A DNA stretch of 64,000 bases from positions 7,639,001 to 7,703,000 of the forward strand of contig NC_046681.1 of assembly GCF_009870125.1 (NCBI RefSeq). Direction: 5' to 3'. A program made the position numbers and the translations under genes. Below are positions 19,728-32,457 of the stretch, piece by piece (position 1 is the first letter of the stretch; every line of letters starts with the position of its first letter). The stretch comes from Drosophila pseudoobscura (taxonomy: Eukaryota > Arthropoda > Insecta > Diptera > Drosophilidae). Under the pieces are notes generated by a model. That model was given only the letters and a program-made list of their open reading frames with translations, ran no database searches and had not been told where the DNA came from.

Positions 19728-20042
19728 ATGGATCTATGGGATCTATGGCTACCAAACTCCATTGCGAAGATTAGTGGCTTGTTAATCGTAGCCCAGGTGA
19801 GCCAACTACAGCTGTTAGTTACAGAAACAGCTGACGAACGGCCTGTGAAAGATCCAGAAAACAAACTCCAGTCGCCTAATCATTCTAGCAAGACAGCAGC
19901 ATCTTCTGGCCATCACACCACAGTTGGCCAAAGACACAGTGCTCTAAAGAAGACTCCCATCCGTCAATTGGGGCTTCGAACGACGGCACCTCCCAAAATA
20001 CTACCAATACTCTGCCCTGTATCCCCTGGCAATCAAGTCTAA
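19728..20042 (+). CDS. Hypothetical 104-aa ORF followed by a poly(A) signal
   Basis: An ATG-initiated frame of 104 codons (MDLWDLWLPNSIAKISGLLI...) with balanced composition and an AATAAA about 50 bp downstream (20092-20097). It lacks a signal peptide, membrane segment or recognisable domain. I do not recognise it. It directly follows the AT-rich array. A chance ORF of this length is quite possible in 64 kb, so evidence for a gene is weak. Confidence 0.2.
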   Translation: MDLWDLWLPNSIAKISGLLIVAQVSQLQLLVTETADERPVKDPENKLQSPNHSSKTAASSGHHTTVGQRHSALKKTPIRQLGLRTTAPPKILPILCPVSPGNQV

Positions 20043-21420
20043 CTACTTTTTACAAGTTTAAATCGTTTTTTATATGAATGAAAAGCAAAGTTAAATAAAA
20101 TCTAATTTATTTTCCCTCGGTGTAGGCCTGGACACACGCACACGCCTACAGGCTCAGTGTTTGTGTGTGTGTGTGTGTATGACTGCACATGGCTATGGCT
20201 GTGCATATTTGAGAAATTGTGTTTGAACTCTGGCTTTGGCTTTGGTTTTCGACTTACTCCGGCCGGCAATTGTTGTTGCGGCCGCTGAGGGAAACGCACA
20301 ATCCACACACACACAGACACACACACACACTTGAATATTTGCAAAATTTTTAAGCTGTGCTGCCATTTTGACACTTGATCCTGTGTGATTCCTTGCCTGC
20401 CACTGCCACTGCCACTGCCACTGCAATGGCCCGTAATAAACTTGACACTTCACCGGGCACGCCCCCACCTGTCCCTCCCCACTCCTCGCTCCTGTCCGCC
20501 CATTTGAATGTAAAGTGTGTGCTCTCTTTTAAGATATTCACACAAAACTTGACAACAAACTGCACTTTGGCTTAACAACAAAAGTCCATTGGGCCCGCAC
20601 TCCCCCCTCCCCCCTTCCCACCACACCGTTATGACTCTGCCCCGCCCATAGAGTTGTGTAATTGAAGATGCAATTAAATGGCCTGCAATGCAATGTATAA
20701 TTCGATTTCTTTGCATCTCTTTTTTGGCCCGTGACATGTGCGCAAAAATTAGAATTTGGTTTTTGGTCAACACGGCTTTAAAAACTTAAATGGCCAATTC
20801 GTGTTCGTGTTATGCAAATGGGAAAATGGAAAATGGCGTGGAAATGGGTACGGAAACGTGCCTAAAATTGCAATTAATCGAATGGCGCATAAAATATCAA
20901 TAAACAGAGCTCCGGTAAATAACCATCCGCCTCTCCAGAGCTCTCAAATGGGTATTGGATTCGTGGATGATCGAATGCTGGCAATTAATGGCCACCAGTT
21001 TGTGGCTACGGCTACGGCTGTGGCTGTATGCAGAGCTCCACTCTAACCCGCCCGGACCCCCAGCCCGGGAGGGGGGGAATTAGAATTAGATTCGTGCTAA
21101 CCGAAATGGGGAATAATTGCTCTGCGCGTATCGGAATTTAGATATTCCGATGACTACGTCCTGGTGGTAATGGTTACGGCTATAATAAATTCTCTTCACG
21201 TTAATTCAGAGATTCATCCATCATAATTCATTTCATAAATCGAATCATTTTTCTACACGTAATGGTAATATCCCTAAAATCTAAAAATCAGTTTTAAATT
21301 TACCAATACCTACGCATATATGCACATACATATGTAATACATATTATGTATATCGTAAATCATTTCTTATAGAATAAGTAATCCATATTGAATAAATATT
21401 AGTTACAACCATACCTGGCT
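20043..21420. other. Gene-less stretch
   Basis: Contains a TG repeat at about 20161-20178, a CA repeat at about 20303-20331, a (CCACTG)n run at 20399-20424 and many homeodomain-like ATTAA words. No supported gene. Confidence 0.4.
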
Positions 21421-21533
21421 GGATAAATCTGGTTTAGATTCATTGTTGCTGAAAGCAATGTTGTTTTTTGAGCGAGAGAGAGTAAGCATGTTGCAAGTGT
21501 TGTTGTTGAGCAAAATAAGAAGGAAAGAGGATC

Positions 21534-21657
21534 GCCTGAAAAGAGAGGATTTCACTCAACTTTGTATACAATTTTGCTCCTGCTTCAGATCCTACTCCGG
21601 GTCCCTGGCATTGGCGCTGAGCCTGAAAAGAGAGGATTTCACTCAACTTTGTATACA
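21534..21657 (+). repeat. Exact 37-bp direct repeat flanking a 50-bp insert
   Basis: The 37-bp sequence beginning GCCTGAAAAGAGAGGATTTC occurs at 21534-21570 and again at 21621-21657 with no difference. The 50 bp between them resemble a stretch at 23270-23310 (about 36 of 41 positions, sharing CTCCGGGTCCCTGGC). Confidence 0.9.
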
Positions 21658-22620
21658 AGAAAGAGAACGTAAAGCTTGCGACTTGCTGTGCTTGACAAAA
21701 TAAAACAGCACGATGTGCCGCTTCATATTTACCAGGCTCCGACACATGTATACAAACATATGCATCTTATATACCGTGTATACTGGTATACATATATCCT
21801 AGCTGTTGAGCTGCTGAGCTTTTTCAATAGCGTAGTTAGCGATATACATAGTATGTATGTATGTATCTAGCAAAAGTCGAGGATTGTTCAATGTTTATTG
21901 TGCCGTGTCTTTTGTGATACAGCGGCTAAGAAATAACGAACGGTTCGAGTTGGGTTTAAGGCGAGTGCACAAAGATTCAGTCTAAGACGGTTTCGGACTG
22001 AAGAACCACTCCACGCCGATGTGCTAGGTTCACCCTAGACAAGAGCAGGCGGGCAAGGGCCTCGGCAGATCGAGAGAGCGAAAGCGAAGGAAACAAATAA
22101 AGAAAGGCGCGAGATGAAGACGCAAGCGAGAGGCTGCATGATGAAACTCATTAAAAGCTAACTCTCTTTCGACACTGAGAGCGCTGTGATGAGAGAGAGA
22201 GCAGAACGAAGTTTGCTGCTGTAATGAGTAAAAGAGCAGCAAAATGAAAGAGAGCGTGTTGCGGGAATGGACCACCTTGTAAAATGTTATCATGAGCGGC
22301 TACATACTCTGCTGCCGTGCGTGAGATTAGATGTGTGTATATGTATGTATGTATAGGAGAATATGGAACAGTGGGCAGTGCAAATGACGAACAATAAGTG
22401 GGATTTACGTGCTTGCTGCACCACTGGCTGTAATCTAAGGATCCAGCACCAGCCAATGCTGATTAAAATGGCTGTACTTGATAATATTCCCTTTGACGAG
22501 TGGTGTCTTGACTAAGTTCAGTACTGGGCAGAGCTGCTAACACTTGATAAGAGCTACCAAAGAAAGGGATATATGTATTTATAAAAGGCCCTCAACAATG
22601 AGAGGTGTTGGATTCTCATC
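21658..22620. promoter_or_regulatory. GAGA-rich island with a consensus TATA box
   Basis: Several GAGAG clusters (22070-22260) precede a strong TATAAAAGG at 22580-22588 (plus strand), which would start transcription near 22610. No gene downstream was recognised. It could be an orphan promoter, a long terminal repeat remnant or chance. Confidence 0.3.
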
Positions 22621-25600
22621 ATTTTTAGATAATTCTACTATCGCAGCAGTCCTTTATTGCTTTCTTAGCAACTATTTGAAGCCTGATAACTTTGACCTTT
22701 CGCTCTTTGAATAATACATTCCAATCAAATTTAAATAAAAAGTGTATTTTTTCTATTGTTTTAAATAACAAATAAACATGCCAATTGAAGGCCACTCTTT
22801 GCATAAGCAATAATCGTAATTGATATTATTAATATTATTTGATCGAAATCAATTATGGCGAAGGCCATGCATTCGAATGGATAATAATAATAATTTGAAA
22901 CTGTTTCAGCTCAAATAAAAATAATTCAATTGGACAATCAAAGCCGCAAATGCGCAAATTGATACGCGCCTTTTTTTCCACCTGGGATCAATGCGAATTT
23001 CTGTGGCAGGAGGCAGGAGGCACTCGCCACGAGGCGGCAGGCTAATGCGGCAAATTAATTACAAATGATGCTCTCAAAGGCAGCACACGCCCGGCGCCGC
23101 CCTCTCTATTGGGGGGCTTCTCGTTTGTTGTTGCGGCCTGATTTTTAATTTATGCGCACCGCAGTTGATTTTCACATAAAATCCGATTCACAGCCTCACA
23201 AATCCACCGCAACTTAAAAGCTTAAAACGCCACGCCAGCAACGTCTGCTTGGTACGATTCCTGCTCCTGCTCCTGCACCAGATCCTGCTCCGGGTCCCTG
23301 GCGCTGGGGCTGGGCCTGGGCTCGGTGCCAAATCCCCGACCAAGGCTTATAAATTTTAATTAAAATGCGACGCCAGCAACAGCATCAGCAGCATCAGCAG
23401 CCTCTGCCTCTGCCTCTGCCTCAGCTGCGTTTACGAGTATTCTCGGCGCTTATTTCCGCTTACATTACAATTACATTTGCCCCTGGTCCAGTCCGACCCT
23501 GGCCTAATGCTAATACAGGTGTTGAGACCCGCCCCCATCTAATGCCTAAGCCCAATGCATTTCGATGGGAAATCTGTAAGCCTCCCCCGGCAGAGACCCA
23601 AAATGACTGAAACCCGATGCCCAGGACTGTTTTTTACGATAGTTCCAGGATAATTACGAATAAAATGAGCCACTGGTTTCACTTACTTTGACTAGTGGCT
23701 TTTCTGTTTTCTATTCAAAAACAAAAAAAAATACAGAATGTGATAATGAGGTGCTGGAATTTTTTGCACCAAACTTTGACTGCAAAATAATACCCTATCT
23801 GGAGAGGGGCTCTCTCCCCCCCCCCACTCCCACGAGAAAGTTCAATTTCAGCTTCTGGGATTCCTCACAATTATTACTACCAGAGAAATGCTCGCCCGCT
23901 CGACAGCTGCTGCCGGACTCGGTTTAAGTTTGGTCCTTGGCCCCGGCAGAAGAAACATTTGTTCACAATTTGGCCCGGTTGGGGCCAGAGGGGGGTGGTG
24001 CGGCGAGGGGGTCACTGCACTAATGACGCAAATCTGCCTAAATAACAAGTTGCTGGCATTTGGTCAACAAGTGGGGGGACTGGAGATGAGGGCAAACTGC
24101 GTTGCCAACTCAGCAGCCCCCCCCCATCAATCCCGCCGCCATTCCAGACCATCTGCCCACTAATGAGACGCAATGAAGAGGAAGATCCGGGGTCCTGGGA
24201 CTTGCTCTCGAAATGGAAATTAAAATGCAAGCCCCGCTGGCCGCCGTCTCTAGGCGTGGCCTTTGGCTGAACATTGGATTTAATTAAGTGGGGGTGGGGG
24301 GTGGTCTTTCACTTGGGCTTTAAAGAAAGTCACCATCAACCTTAAAGACACATTCGATTGAGCAGGTCAGTGACGAACAGTCATGTGTCTAGGAGGCTGA
24401 AGGATCAAGGTGCGCAAGGTCCCCTGCCTGTCGACGACCCCTCCGCGGCCCTGACCCTCTTCCAAGGTGATTGGGGGGGAAAGAAGCATGTGTCCCCAGT
24501 GAATATTTTTTAGGGAAAAGATAAATGAGCCTTGAGTACCGCTAAAGATGACAGTTAGGCTCATATAACACCATTTTATATTTGAATAAAAGTAAAGCTT
24601 GTAGGGTTTGCCAAGGACATGGCTGTACCGACAAGGCTGTTGCTATCAGGGGTATGGGCTGCTAAAAGTCATCCATTTTTACCCACAGATTGAATATATC
24701 TTCTGCCAGAACTCGCCAGCTTTGAGGCCCTTCCTAGAGCAACCTTATCCCGAGAAATAGTTATATCTTCCTCAGTTCTGGACAGGCTGAACGTTCTGAT
24801 CGGGTCCACCTGTGGGACTTCCTTCTGTCCTGCTTCTAGTGGAAAGGTGGCAGCATTATTGGAGGAGGCAGGGGCTGCGATTCAAACCCAAGGCCACGCA
24901 ATGAACGCGTTTTTTTCTCCATGGCTGGAGAAGGAGGCAGATGCCTATGCCTCTGACAGAATGGAATCAATACTCCATCGACGTGGGAAACGTGGGAGCG
25001 CCTGGCAGCTCCTCCTCTGGATCTCAAGGGAAATGTGGACTGCCAGTGATAATTGTCGCTGCGAATAGAGAGGAGCAGTCGGCAGTCGGCAGTCGGCTCA
25101 GTCAATCAAACACCTCCAACAATGACACCGCACTTGGCCAAAAGTTTCCGGTCCAGAAGCCGTTTCACCCGTTTCCCAGCTGGAGCTGGAGCTGGAGCTG
25201 GAGCTGCCGCCAACTTTTGCTGGGCGCCCCTTATGCTTTTGAGACACAAATTGTTGAGTTTCGCTAGCAGCAAATTGCACAGCTGGCTGCGTTCGACTTC
25301 TGCGGGAGATTGGCGGGGCAGCTGGAAACTTTTAGGAACTTTTTTTTTGCTCCCCTCTCGTAGTCGTACTTTATATGAATGCGCTTGAAGCACTGACAAG
25401 AGTTTCATTTAGTTTTTGTGGCCATAAAAAGAATTCCCGCTCTTTTAATATTAATGAAATCTTTTGCCAAAGCCCCAAAAAGGAGACTCCAGTGTGCTCT
25501 CCCCCCCCCCCCCCCCCCCCCCCCGCACACACACAAATTGCTGTTGAACTTCTAAAGTTGTAACTCTAATTGAATATGTGGATGTGAATGTGGATGCATT

Positions 25601-26340
25601 CAGTCCTGTTTCAGTTCTCCTCTAAAACTTTCAATGGGCGATACGAAGTTTTGAATGCGCCTCATCATGCCACAGCAAGGGGCTTAAGTTATCACAGAAC
25701 AAGGACTGGACCATGGAGCAAACCGAAAGACGAGTGTCTCGGTTTCATGGGTGTATTCAGTGGGCTCAAGGCATTTGGCAGATGATTACAACAGATTTGC
25801 ATATCCCATTCAATCATAAGTTTTGATACTGAATAAAAGGCGGTAATCGGATGAAATCAGATCGTAACGATCGAGAGGGAGTCTCTAAGTAACGCTGTAA
25901 TAGGAAACGGGTTGCAAGTGGCACCTATTCTATGAGATTCGCGGGATAAAAGCCTTTTGTAATCTATTTTTCAGGCCATGAAGTTATGGTCTCCCGTAGA
26001 TGTGGAATCTTTCAAATATAGACGTCACTGGTTCCAGTTTTGTGTATCGCTCTCCTCTATGTCAGTTTTTGCATCCAATTTTCTGACTAAACTAATTTTA
26101 TGTCGTGTGCATGACCAAAACAAGCATTGATGATCTCTTGCTGGCACTGGATTGAGTGATAGGTGGAGGGAGAGAAAGCAGGTGCCTCTTCAAGCACAAA
26201 ACGCCAGCGAAAACTCACCCTTAAACTGCTAAGCCACACAGGGAGAGAGAGAGTGCTCTCAGACACCGAAATCTGGGGAGTTTTGGACTTATTCCTACTG
26301 AGAATCAATTAGATAAACTAATGGTTGATAATTCTTTTTC
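22621..26340. other. Gene-less stretch
   Basis: Landmarks are a CAG/CTC-rich region at 23365-23430, a (GGAGCT)n run at 25180-25205 and a C24 homopolymer at 25501-25524 followed by a CA repeat. No supported gene or RNA. Confidence 0.4.
25501..25524. repeat. Poly-C tract, 24 nt
   Basis: Uninterrupted C24 followed by a short GCACACACAC repeat. Seen directly. Confidence 0.95.
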
Positions 26341-26342
26341 AG

Positions 26343-26422
26343 GTGGCCCAAGAGGGCCTGCCAAAACGGCCAGGTCCACGCCCTCGCCCACCCTAGACAT
26401 AATCCGAATATGTGGCAGAAGA
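26343..26422 (+). CDS. Candidate internal coding exon (80 nt)
   Basis: A strong acceptor (TTCTTTTTCAG) ends at 26342 and a strong donor (GTGAGTAC) begins at 26423. The enclosed 80 nt leave two open frames; the one that ends in phase 0 reads GPRGPAKTARSTPSPTLDII and then RICGRR. Composition is protein-like, but I do not recognise the family, and no flanking exon was identified with confidence. If real, it belongs to a gene whose intron covers the desert. Confidence 0.3.
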
Positions 26423-28322
26423 GTGAGTACAACCCACACTTTAAACAAAGCTTAGTAGGACTATGGCTAGGATTTTCCACGCCTGCAGGCCCCCTTTGCT
26501 CCAGCTGCCATCAAAAACGCATTTAATTTGAATAATTAATGTTTCTTTAATAAGGCTCGCACCGCAGGTGGTTTTGCCGGCTGCAATTGTGGCTTAAAGT
26601 GTTATTTAAATGTTGAAATTCTCAATGTTTGATCAAAGTTGGGCGGGCACTCGAAAAGTCAACAAACTAACTAAATACTCGTGCACTCCTCCTGTCCTGA
26701 AGTAGTTTCGGGTGTTGTTGAGGGCAAACAACAGCAGGAGCACCAGGAGCAGCAGCAGCAACTTCTCATTATGCTAATTAAGTACAAAAGTTGAAAACTG
26801 AAACTAAGAAGACATAAATTAACGCATGCGACAAATGCGACACGAGGCGACGAGTGCTAGCGGAAGCGGAAGTCAGCGTGTTGCCATTTTGATTTGCAGG
26901 CCAACAGGAAAGCTTTGTCGAGCAGCAAAAGGCGAAAGGAGAAATTAATTAAAAAGGTGGCCCGGGCAGCAGGACAGCAGTCAAAGGGCATCATGCAGCG
27001 GAATGCGAAAGAAATGATCCCAGCGCGTGACTGAATTGTAAAACAAATCCCAAAAGGCCAGTGCCACACAGTCGGACCTTCCTGCCACCCCCACCACCAC
27101 AACCCCGTGACGCAAGAATATTTAATGCCTTCGGTAATAAAACACTAATCTTGTTTGGGGGCAATCAAATTTGTAGAGCGCCGAGCAGGCTTTCCACCAA
27201 AAAATGTGAAGAATTTCGGTCCTTGAGAGGCAATCCATTGCAAGCATTTCCCAGGCCTAGACCGAGGATTATTCCTTATTACTTCCAAAGAAAGAAAGAA
27301 TCAATTTGACCTCAATACATGCACCCCTTCGACCTCCCCCACCCCCTTCATGGGGTGACTACAAGTTAAGACTTGGAGCCAAACTTTTAAATTACTCAAC
27401 GGGCACTTTCAATAATGGGGCACCGCTCTCCCCTCGTACCTGGCCCTGGCCCGGGCAAAAAACTTTTACCAACTGCCTCGCAAAAATGTACTCCTTCAGT
27501 CGACATTGACTTGCCCGTTTTCATGGTGGGGATGGGGCCGGGGGGGCCGGGGGGTAGAGCCATGTACCGTCCCGCTTTCGACACAAGTTGTGTTAAAGTT
27601 TTTCCGCCCGCGGGAGGCAGGGGGCTGGGCGGGAAGGACGCTGGGCAGGATGTCTATTTCCGCCGCTGGCATAAAAATAACAATCGACTTGCAGTTTGAA
27701 TACGTCAGAGCGAGGGCGAAACTTTTAGCTGTTCCCCTGCTTCACTGCCCCCCTGCCCCCCTATGAGCTATGAGCTCCCCCTCTTTTCCCCTCTTTTCCC
27801 CTCTTTTCCTCCTCTTTTTTGTTATTTTCATAAGACGGCGGCATTAAGTGGATTTTTAAGTGGAAGCAGCAAAAGTGGCCACGGGCCACGGGCTACGGGT
27901 CTGGATTAGGCCTCTGCCCGGTCCCATGCGACACAATTACAGGCGCGCTTACGGCATTTGACTTTCGTCGCATTGCCCCATCTAGTGGCATGGACAGCAC
28001 GTGCTAATGGCTGTGGATTGGGCGCTGGGCTGCTCTTCGTTTTAGTGCTTCGAGGAAGCCATATGTGATGCCTTGCTATGCTTTGTAGGATATTCTGTTC
28101 GATATTGAAAGATGAGATCTGTGGGGAAGTGTACTACTTCTCAGAGCCAGAAAGCCGCTGGGAGGGTGGCTGGGAGGGTAAAGCACATTCATGGCCTGCA
28201 CCTAATTGGAGGGTCCTTCTTGGGCCAACTTCGCTTCTGATCTACTTTTAATTTGCCGCCTATTTATGCGTGGAATGAGCTCTTTTGATAATTAATTGGT
28301 TCTCATACTCTTACTCTTTCAG
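26423..28322. other. Gene-less stretch
   Basis: No supported gene. A G-rich block lies at 27526-27555 and a repeated CTTTTCCCCT tract at 27781-27812. Confidence 0.4.
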
Positions 28323-28391
28323 GCCTGGGCATCAGGCCTTGGTTCAGAGCCACAGCTCTGTTATTTAGAAGAATTTCCCAGCCCCTCAAAG
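28323..28391 (+). CDS. Weak candidate internal exon (69 nt)
   Basis: Acceptor TACTCTTTCAG before 28323 and donor AAAG|GTAAAG at 28392 enclose 23 codons in phase 0 (AWASGLGSEPQLCYLEEFPS...). A second frame is also open, so coding is not secure. It lies 1.9 kb beyond the 26.3-kb candidate and on the same strand, with compatible phase. Confidence 0.15.
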
Positions 28392-30540
28392 GTAAAGATA
28401 GAAAGAAAAATCTACCATATAAATTACTCTATCAGGAGGCTATGGCAAGTTCTCCAACACAATTCAGGATTGAGGAAAGTTTTCCCATTTTATTCATTAA
28501 AGTAGATTTGACTTTTCATAGCACAAGCATTAAAGGAAAGCATAGGGTACAAAATATTGTAGTTATGGCAAAGGCTACGGAAGGATTCATGGTCAGAGTG
28601 GAAGATGAAGAGGAAGGTAATGCCTAGTCGGGCCTAGACTCTTGAGGCCAGTGGATTCCACCTCACCGGAGAGATGTTTATAGAGAATAACCCATGTCTA
28701 GTTTACAAGCTATTTGAGAGACAATTTTTGTAATATTTTGCATCTGATAGCCCTCGAAGAGTATCAATGTCTCCTCTGAAACACCCATGAAACCCCTCAA
28801 CTACTAGATGCCATGGCAGGCAGGTCCTAGGGCTCTCAAGAGAGTGGCTGCCGAATCGCCTAAGAAGTTAGATGTCTGCTTAATTTCTGTGTTTAAATTC
28901 AATGAAGATTTCCATTATTCCATGTTAAATATATATCTATTTCCTCTACTATAAGCCCTTCTTTTAGGACAACAATTTCTGCTCCTTCTCGAACTCGTTT
29001 CCCCGCCCACCTTCCTTATTCCTGTGCGTGCGGCCTGCTCGTTTCTCAGCATTTTGTTGCTGTTTCGGTGAGCCCCAATAAATTTGCATAAACTGTGACC
29101 AATTCCAGACCTCATTGGGGCTCCTCAGGCGATTGCCCAGGAACGGAAATCGCACTTCTGTCTGGTCAGTGCGCACCATTGGTTGATCCATCAATACACC
29201 CCCCCTCCCTCCCTCCTAAACCGCCCCCCATTTCCCCTACTCGTGAGAGTTACTGCAGTTTGCTGTAGGTTCGATTTGGTTTTGGTTTTGGTTCTGGTTT
29301 GTGATTGCCTCAAATTAACCGACCATTTTGTGCACCCTTTTCGAAGTCCTTCAGCAGGGAGGGGGGTGTCCCGAGTGCCGCCTCCCGACAACTGCTGTTG
29401 TCGGCCAGTCGTCAGTTAGTCAATCACTCAATCAGGCATTCAATCAAGCAGTTTTCATACAAACACTCGCCCATACAAAAGTTGTGGACCCAAACTGGGC
29501 CCTAAACTTTGATTTGCAATTTTGACACGCCGCTTAAATTGGAATTTTTTCTGCTTCCAGCTGCGTGAATGGAATGGCAGAGACGCTGGAACGAACTGGC
29601 AGAGATGTGGGGTGGAACTAGTTCCAAAAAGAACCGTCTACTAGTGGAGGGGTTTGATGGGTGTTTCAGAGGAGATTTGAGGGCTATCGGATGTGTGTCC
29701 AGAAGTTCTATCAACAAATTGCTCTGCGAAATAGTTCCTTAAGGGTTCCTAGATGGGGATTATTCTCTACATAGTACATAGGTTAATTTACTTTATTTAC
29801 AATGCCATAAAGCGGCCCCCATTTCTTCAAATTCCCTGCAACCTTTGGCAGTCTTGGCCTTTGAACTAGCTCTTGGCTTAACCCACAAACTCCAGCTCCA
29901 TCGCCATCGCCAAAAGGCAGTTATGCACCGCTGATTCGCTTTTAAGTGACGCTTCTATGCGGACCAACGTCCAACTCGCGGCTACAAAAGGTTTGTTTTT
30001 TGTTTTGTTCGCAGAGGGGATGCGGAAGGGTCCCCCCCCTTTACAGCTTACAGCTCAAAGGATTTGCTGAAAAGATGTACAGAGAGAGAGAGGGAGAGGG
30101 AGAGAGAGATGGTGGAGCCCCGGGCGGTGTTCCAGGGCGGACAGAGACACAGAACATCGGCGGCACCATCGCCTGCATCGCTGTTGCAATCAGCTTAACA
30201 GTAACTAGAAAATAAATTGCATTCGATTCCGTTGTTTTTTCTGCCGTGCTGTGTTTTTGCCCGCTTTGATTTTTTCCTTCTGGCCTTATCTGCCGGCTCG
30301 CTGGGCGGGCCCGGGCCTGGGCCTGGGACTGGGCCTTGGCCAAATGCGTGATTGGCCAGCGCGGAAAACAGAGGCAAACAAAGGCGAAGCAGAACAGCAA
30401 GCTAAGTGAAAAATGCGCTTTGGCTAACACAACACAAAAAATGCACGAATCTACAGAGCCACGAACTTTGAAGACCCTTTCCAGAAGGATTTGGGGATTT
30501 GGAGACGTGGAAATACAATTTGACAGAGTTTTTATATGCA
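28392..30540. other. Gene-less stretch
   Basis: Includes a GA-rich repeat at 30079-30110 and a GGGCCT-type repeat at 30307-30336. No supported gene. Confidence 0.4.
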
Positions 30541-30544
30541 CTTG

Positions 30545-31215
30545 TAAATTATTATTATTATAATTCTGATTTTTTATATTTATAATTTTATTATTTAATT
30601 ATAACTATTATTATTTCATTTATTTTTTATTACCATTTTTTTATTATAATTATTTCTTTTTTTATTATTTTTTTTATTATAATTATTTCTTTATTTATTA
30701 CTATTTTATTATTAATATTATGACTATTATTTTATATTATTTATTTTATTATCATCATTATTATTATTTTATTATTATTATTATTTTATAATCATTATTA
30801 TTACTTTATTTTTTATCATTATTATTATTTCATTATTATTATTATTTTACTATTATTATTTTTGTTATTTTCAATATTATTATTTTATTTATTTATTATT
30901 ATTATTTTATTATCATTAATATGATTTTATTTATTTTTTGTTATTATTCTTATGAAAAAAAAAATAATAATAAAAATATTATGAATATAATAATAAAAAT
31001 AATAACAATATTCTTATTATTATATAATAATATTTTTATTATTTTTTTATTTTTAATAGTAATATTTTATTTTTATTATTATTATTAATGTTATTATTGT
31101 TTTTTTTTGTTATTACTTTATTAGCATCTTTTTCTAATAATATTATTATAAAAATATTATTGTTAATCTGTTATTATTATTATAATTATTGTTATTATTA
31201 GTACTATTATTACAA
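30545..31215. repeat. (ATT)n-rich low-complexity block
   Basis: About 670 bp composed almost wholly of TTA/ATT/TTTA words with rare G or C. It is the pyrimidine-strand counterpart of the AAT-rich arrays elsewhere in the window. Confidence 0.85.
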
Positions 31216-32044
31216 GGCCTTGTGGCGCTGTTTTTTTAAGGATTTAAATGATTTTATGGTGGGTCTACTTGTACATACATATGTACATATGTACATATAT
31301 CTTCCAGCTTGGATTACATTTAATATTCCGTATTTTTAAAACAAATTTTAATCCAATTGCGCTATCCCTTAACCGAATATTTACCTGTTTTCCCATAAGA
31401 TTCCCATTTTAGACATCAAATATTCAGACCCAAACCTTTTTCCAAGTCATTTCCATGAAATTGATGAGAAATTGTATCCCGTATATCCCTCGTATTTTGT
31501 GCTAAAAATATACACAAATCAGCACCCCGGAGGCGTCTTTAAACGCCTCCCCAAAGTCGCGATGCCCCTCTGCCAGAGTACAGAAAAATCGGAAATGCAG
31601 AAATGCGGCCAGAGTGCAGGGAGAGAGCTCTGTTCTTGTTCTTGTTTTTGTTTTCGTTTTCGCAGGCTTTTAATGCGATTTTTTTCTGTGGAACCGCCAC
31701 CCGATCAGAAGGTACGGATTGGCGGGGGGGTGGAGGGGGAGGGGTTGCTGTGATTTTACCCGGCTTTGGCGGCTAACAAATGTAGCCGCATTAAATAATG
31801 CCAGAAAGTATTTTTTAATTGAATTCTGAGCTCGTTTCCGGCTGCCGTGGCCGCACTTAGAGCATTTATCACGTCGGACAGTTATTGATATTGACGATGG
31901 CGGGGCCGTTGTCTTGTGGCCACCATAATTATCACAATAGAGCAATAAATTATTTACGCTGTAAGCTGTTCGGGCTCCGACTCAACTTGGATAAACTTCA
32001 CCTGCAAGGTTTCTCTCTGGCGGAAGAAGGGCGGAATAGATATC
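31216..32044. other. Gene-less stretch
   Basis: No gene seen; overlapping palindromes of TGTACATA/CATATGTACA type at 31270-31300. Confidence 0.4.
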
Positions 32045-32457
32045 CAGCAACAGAATAAACAGCTGCTTGGAACAGATGTTCCAGCATCTGTATTTTTTGT
32101 ACTTGGATAAAAATAGTTTTAAGGCAATTCTTTGAAGTGGTAACAAAAGTACAGCCAGTACGGCACCTCTTTATAGCTATTATTATATTCCAAAAACGAA
32201 ATAAAGAGCTTCTTTCAACATATGTTCCAGCATTACTATTTTTTACTTAGTTAGAGATATTTTTAGAGCCATTTTTTGTTAGTGGTGGGAACTAGGCACT
32301 AATTCGTGTCTATTATTATATTTCAAAAAAGGAATAAACAGATTCTTGGAGCATAGAATTTCCAGAATTTCTATATTTTTATAAATATATTTATAAAGCC
32401 ATTTTTTTTTAAAGTGGTAGGAACTAGGCACTACTTTGTCGCTTTTATTATATTTAA
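32045..32457 (+). repeat. Three degenerate tandem copies of a ~135-145 bp unit
   Basis: The unit begins GAATAAACAG..CTTGGA, continues with a TTCCAGCATC-like word and GCCATTTTTTG, and ends AGTGGTGGGAACTAGGCACT then TATTATTATATTTC. Units start near 32053, 32198 and 32332. Copies two and three are closest to each other. Confidence 0.8.
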
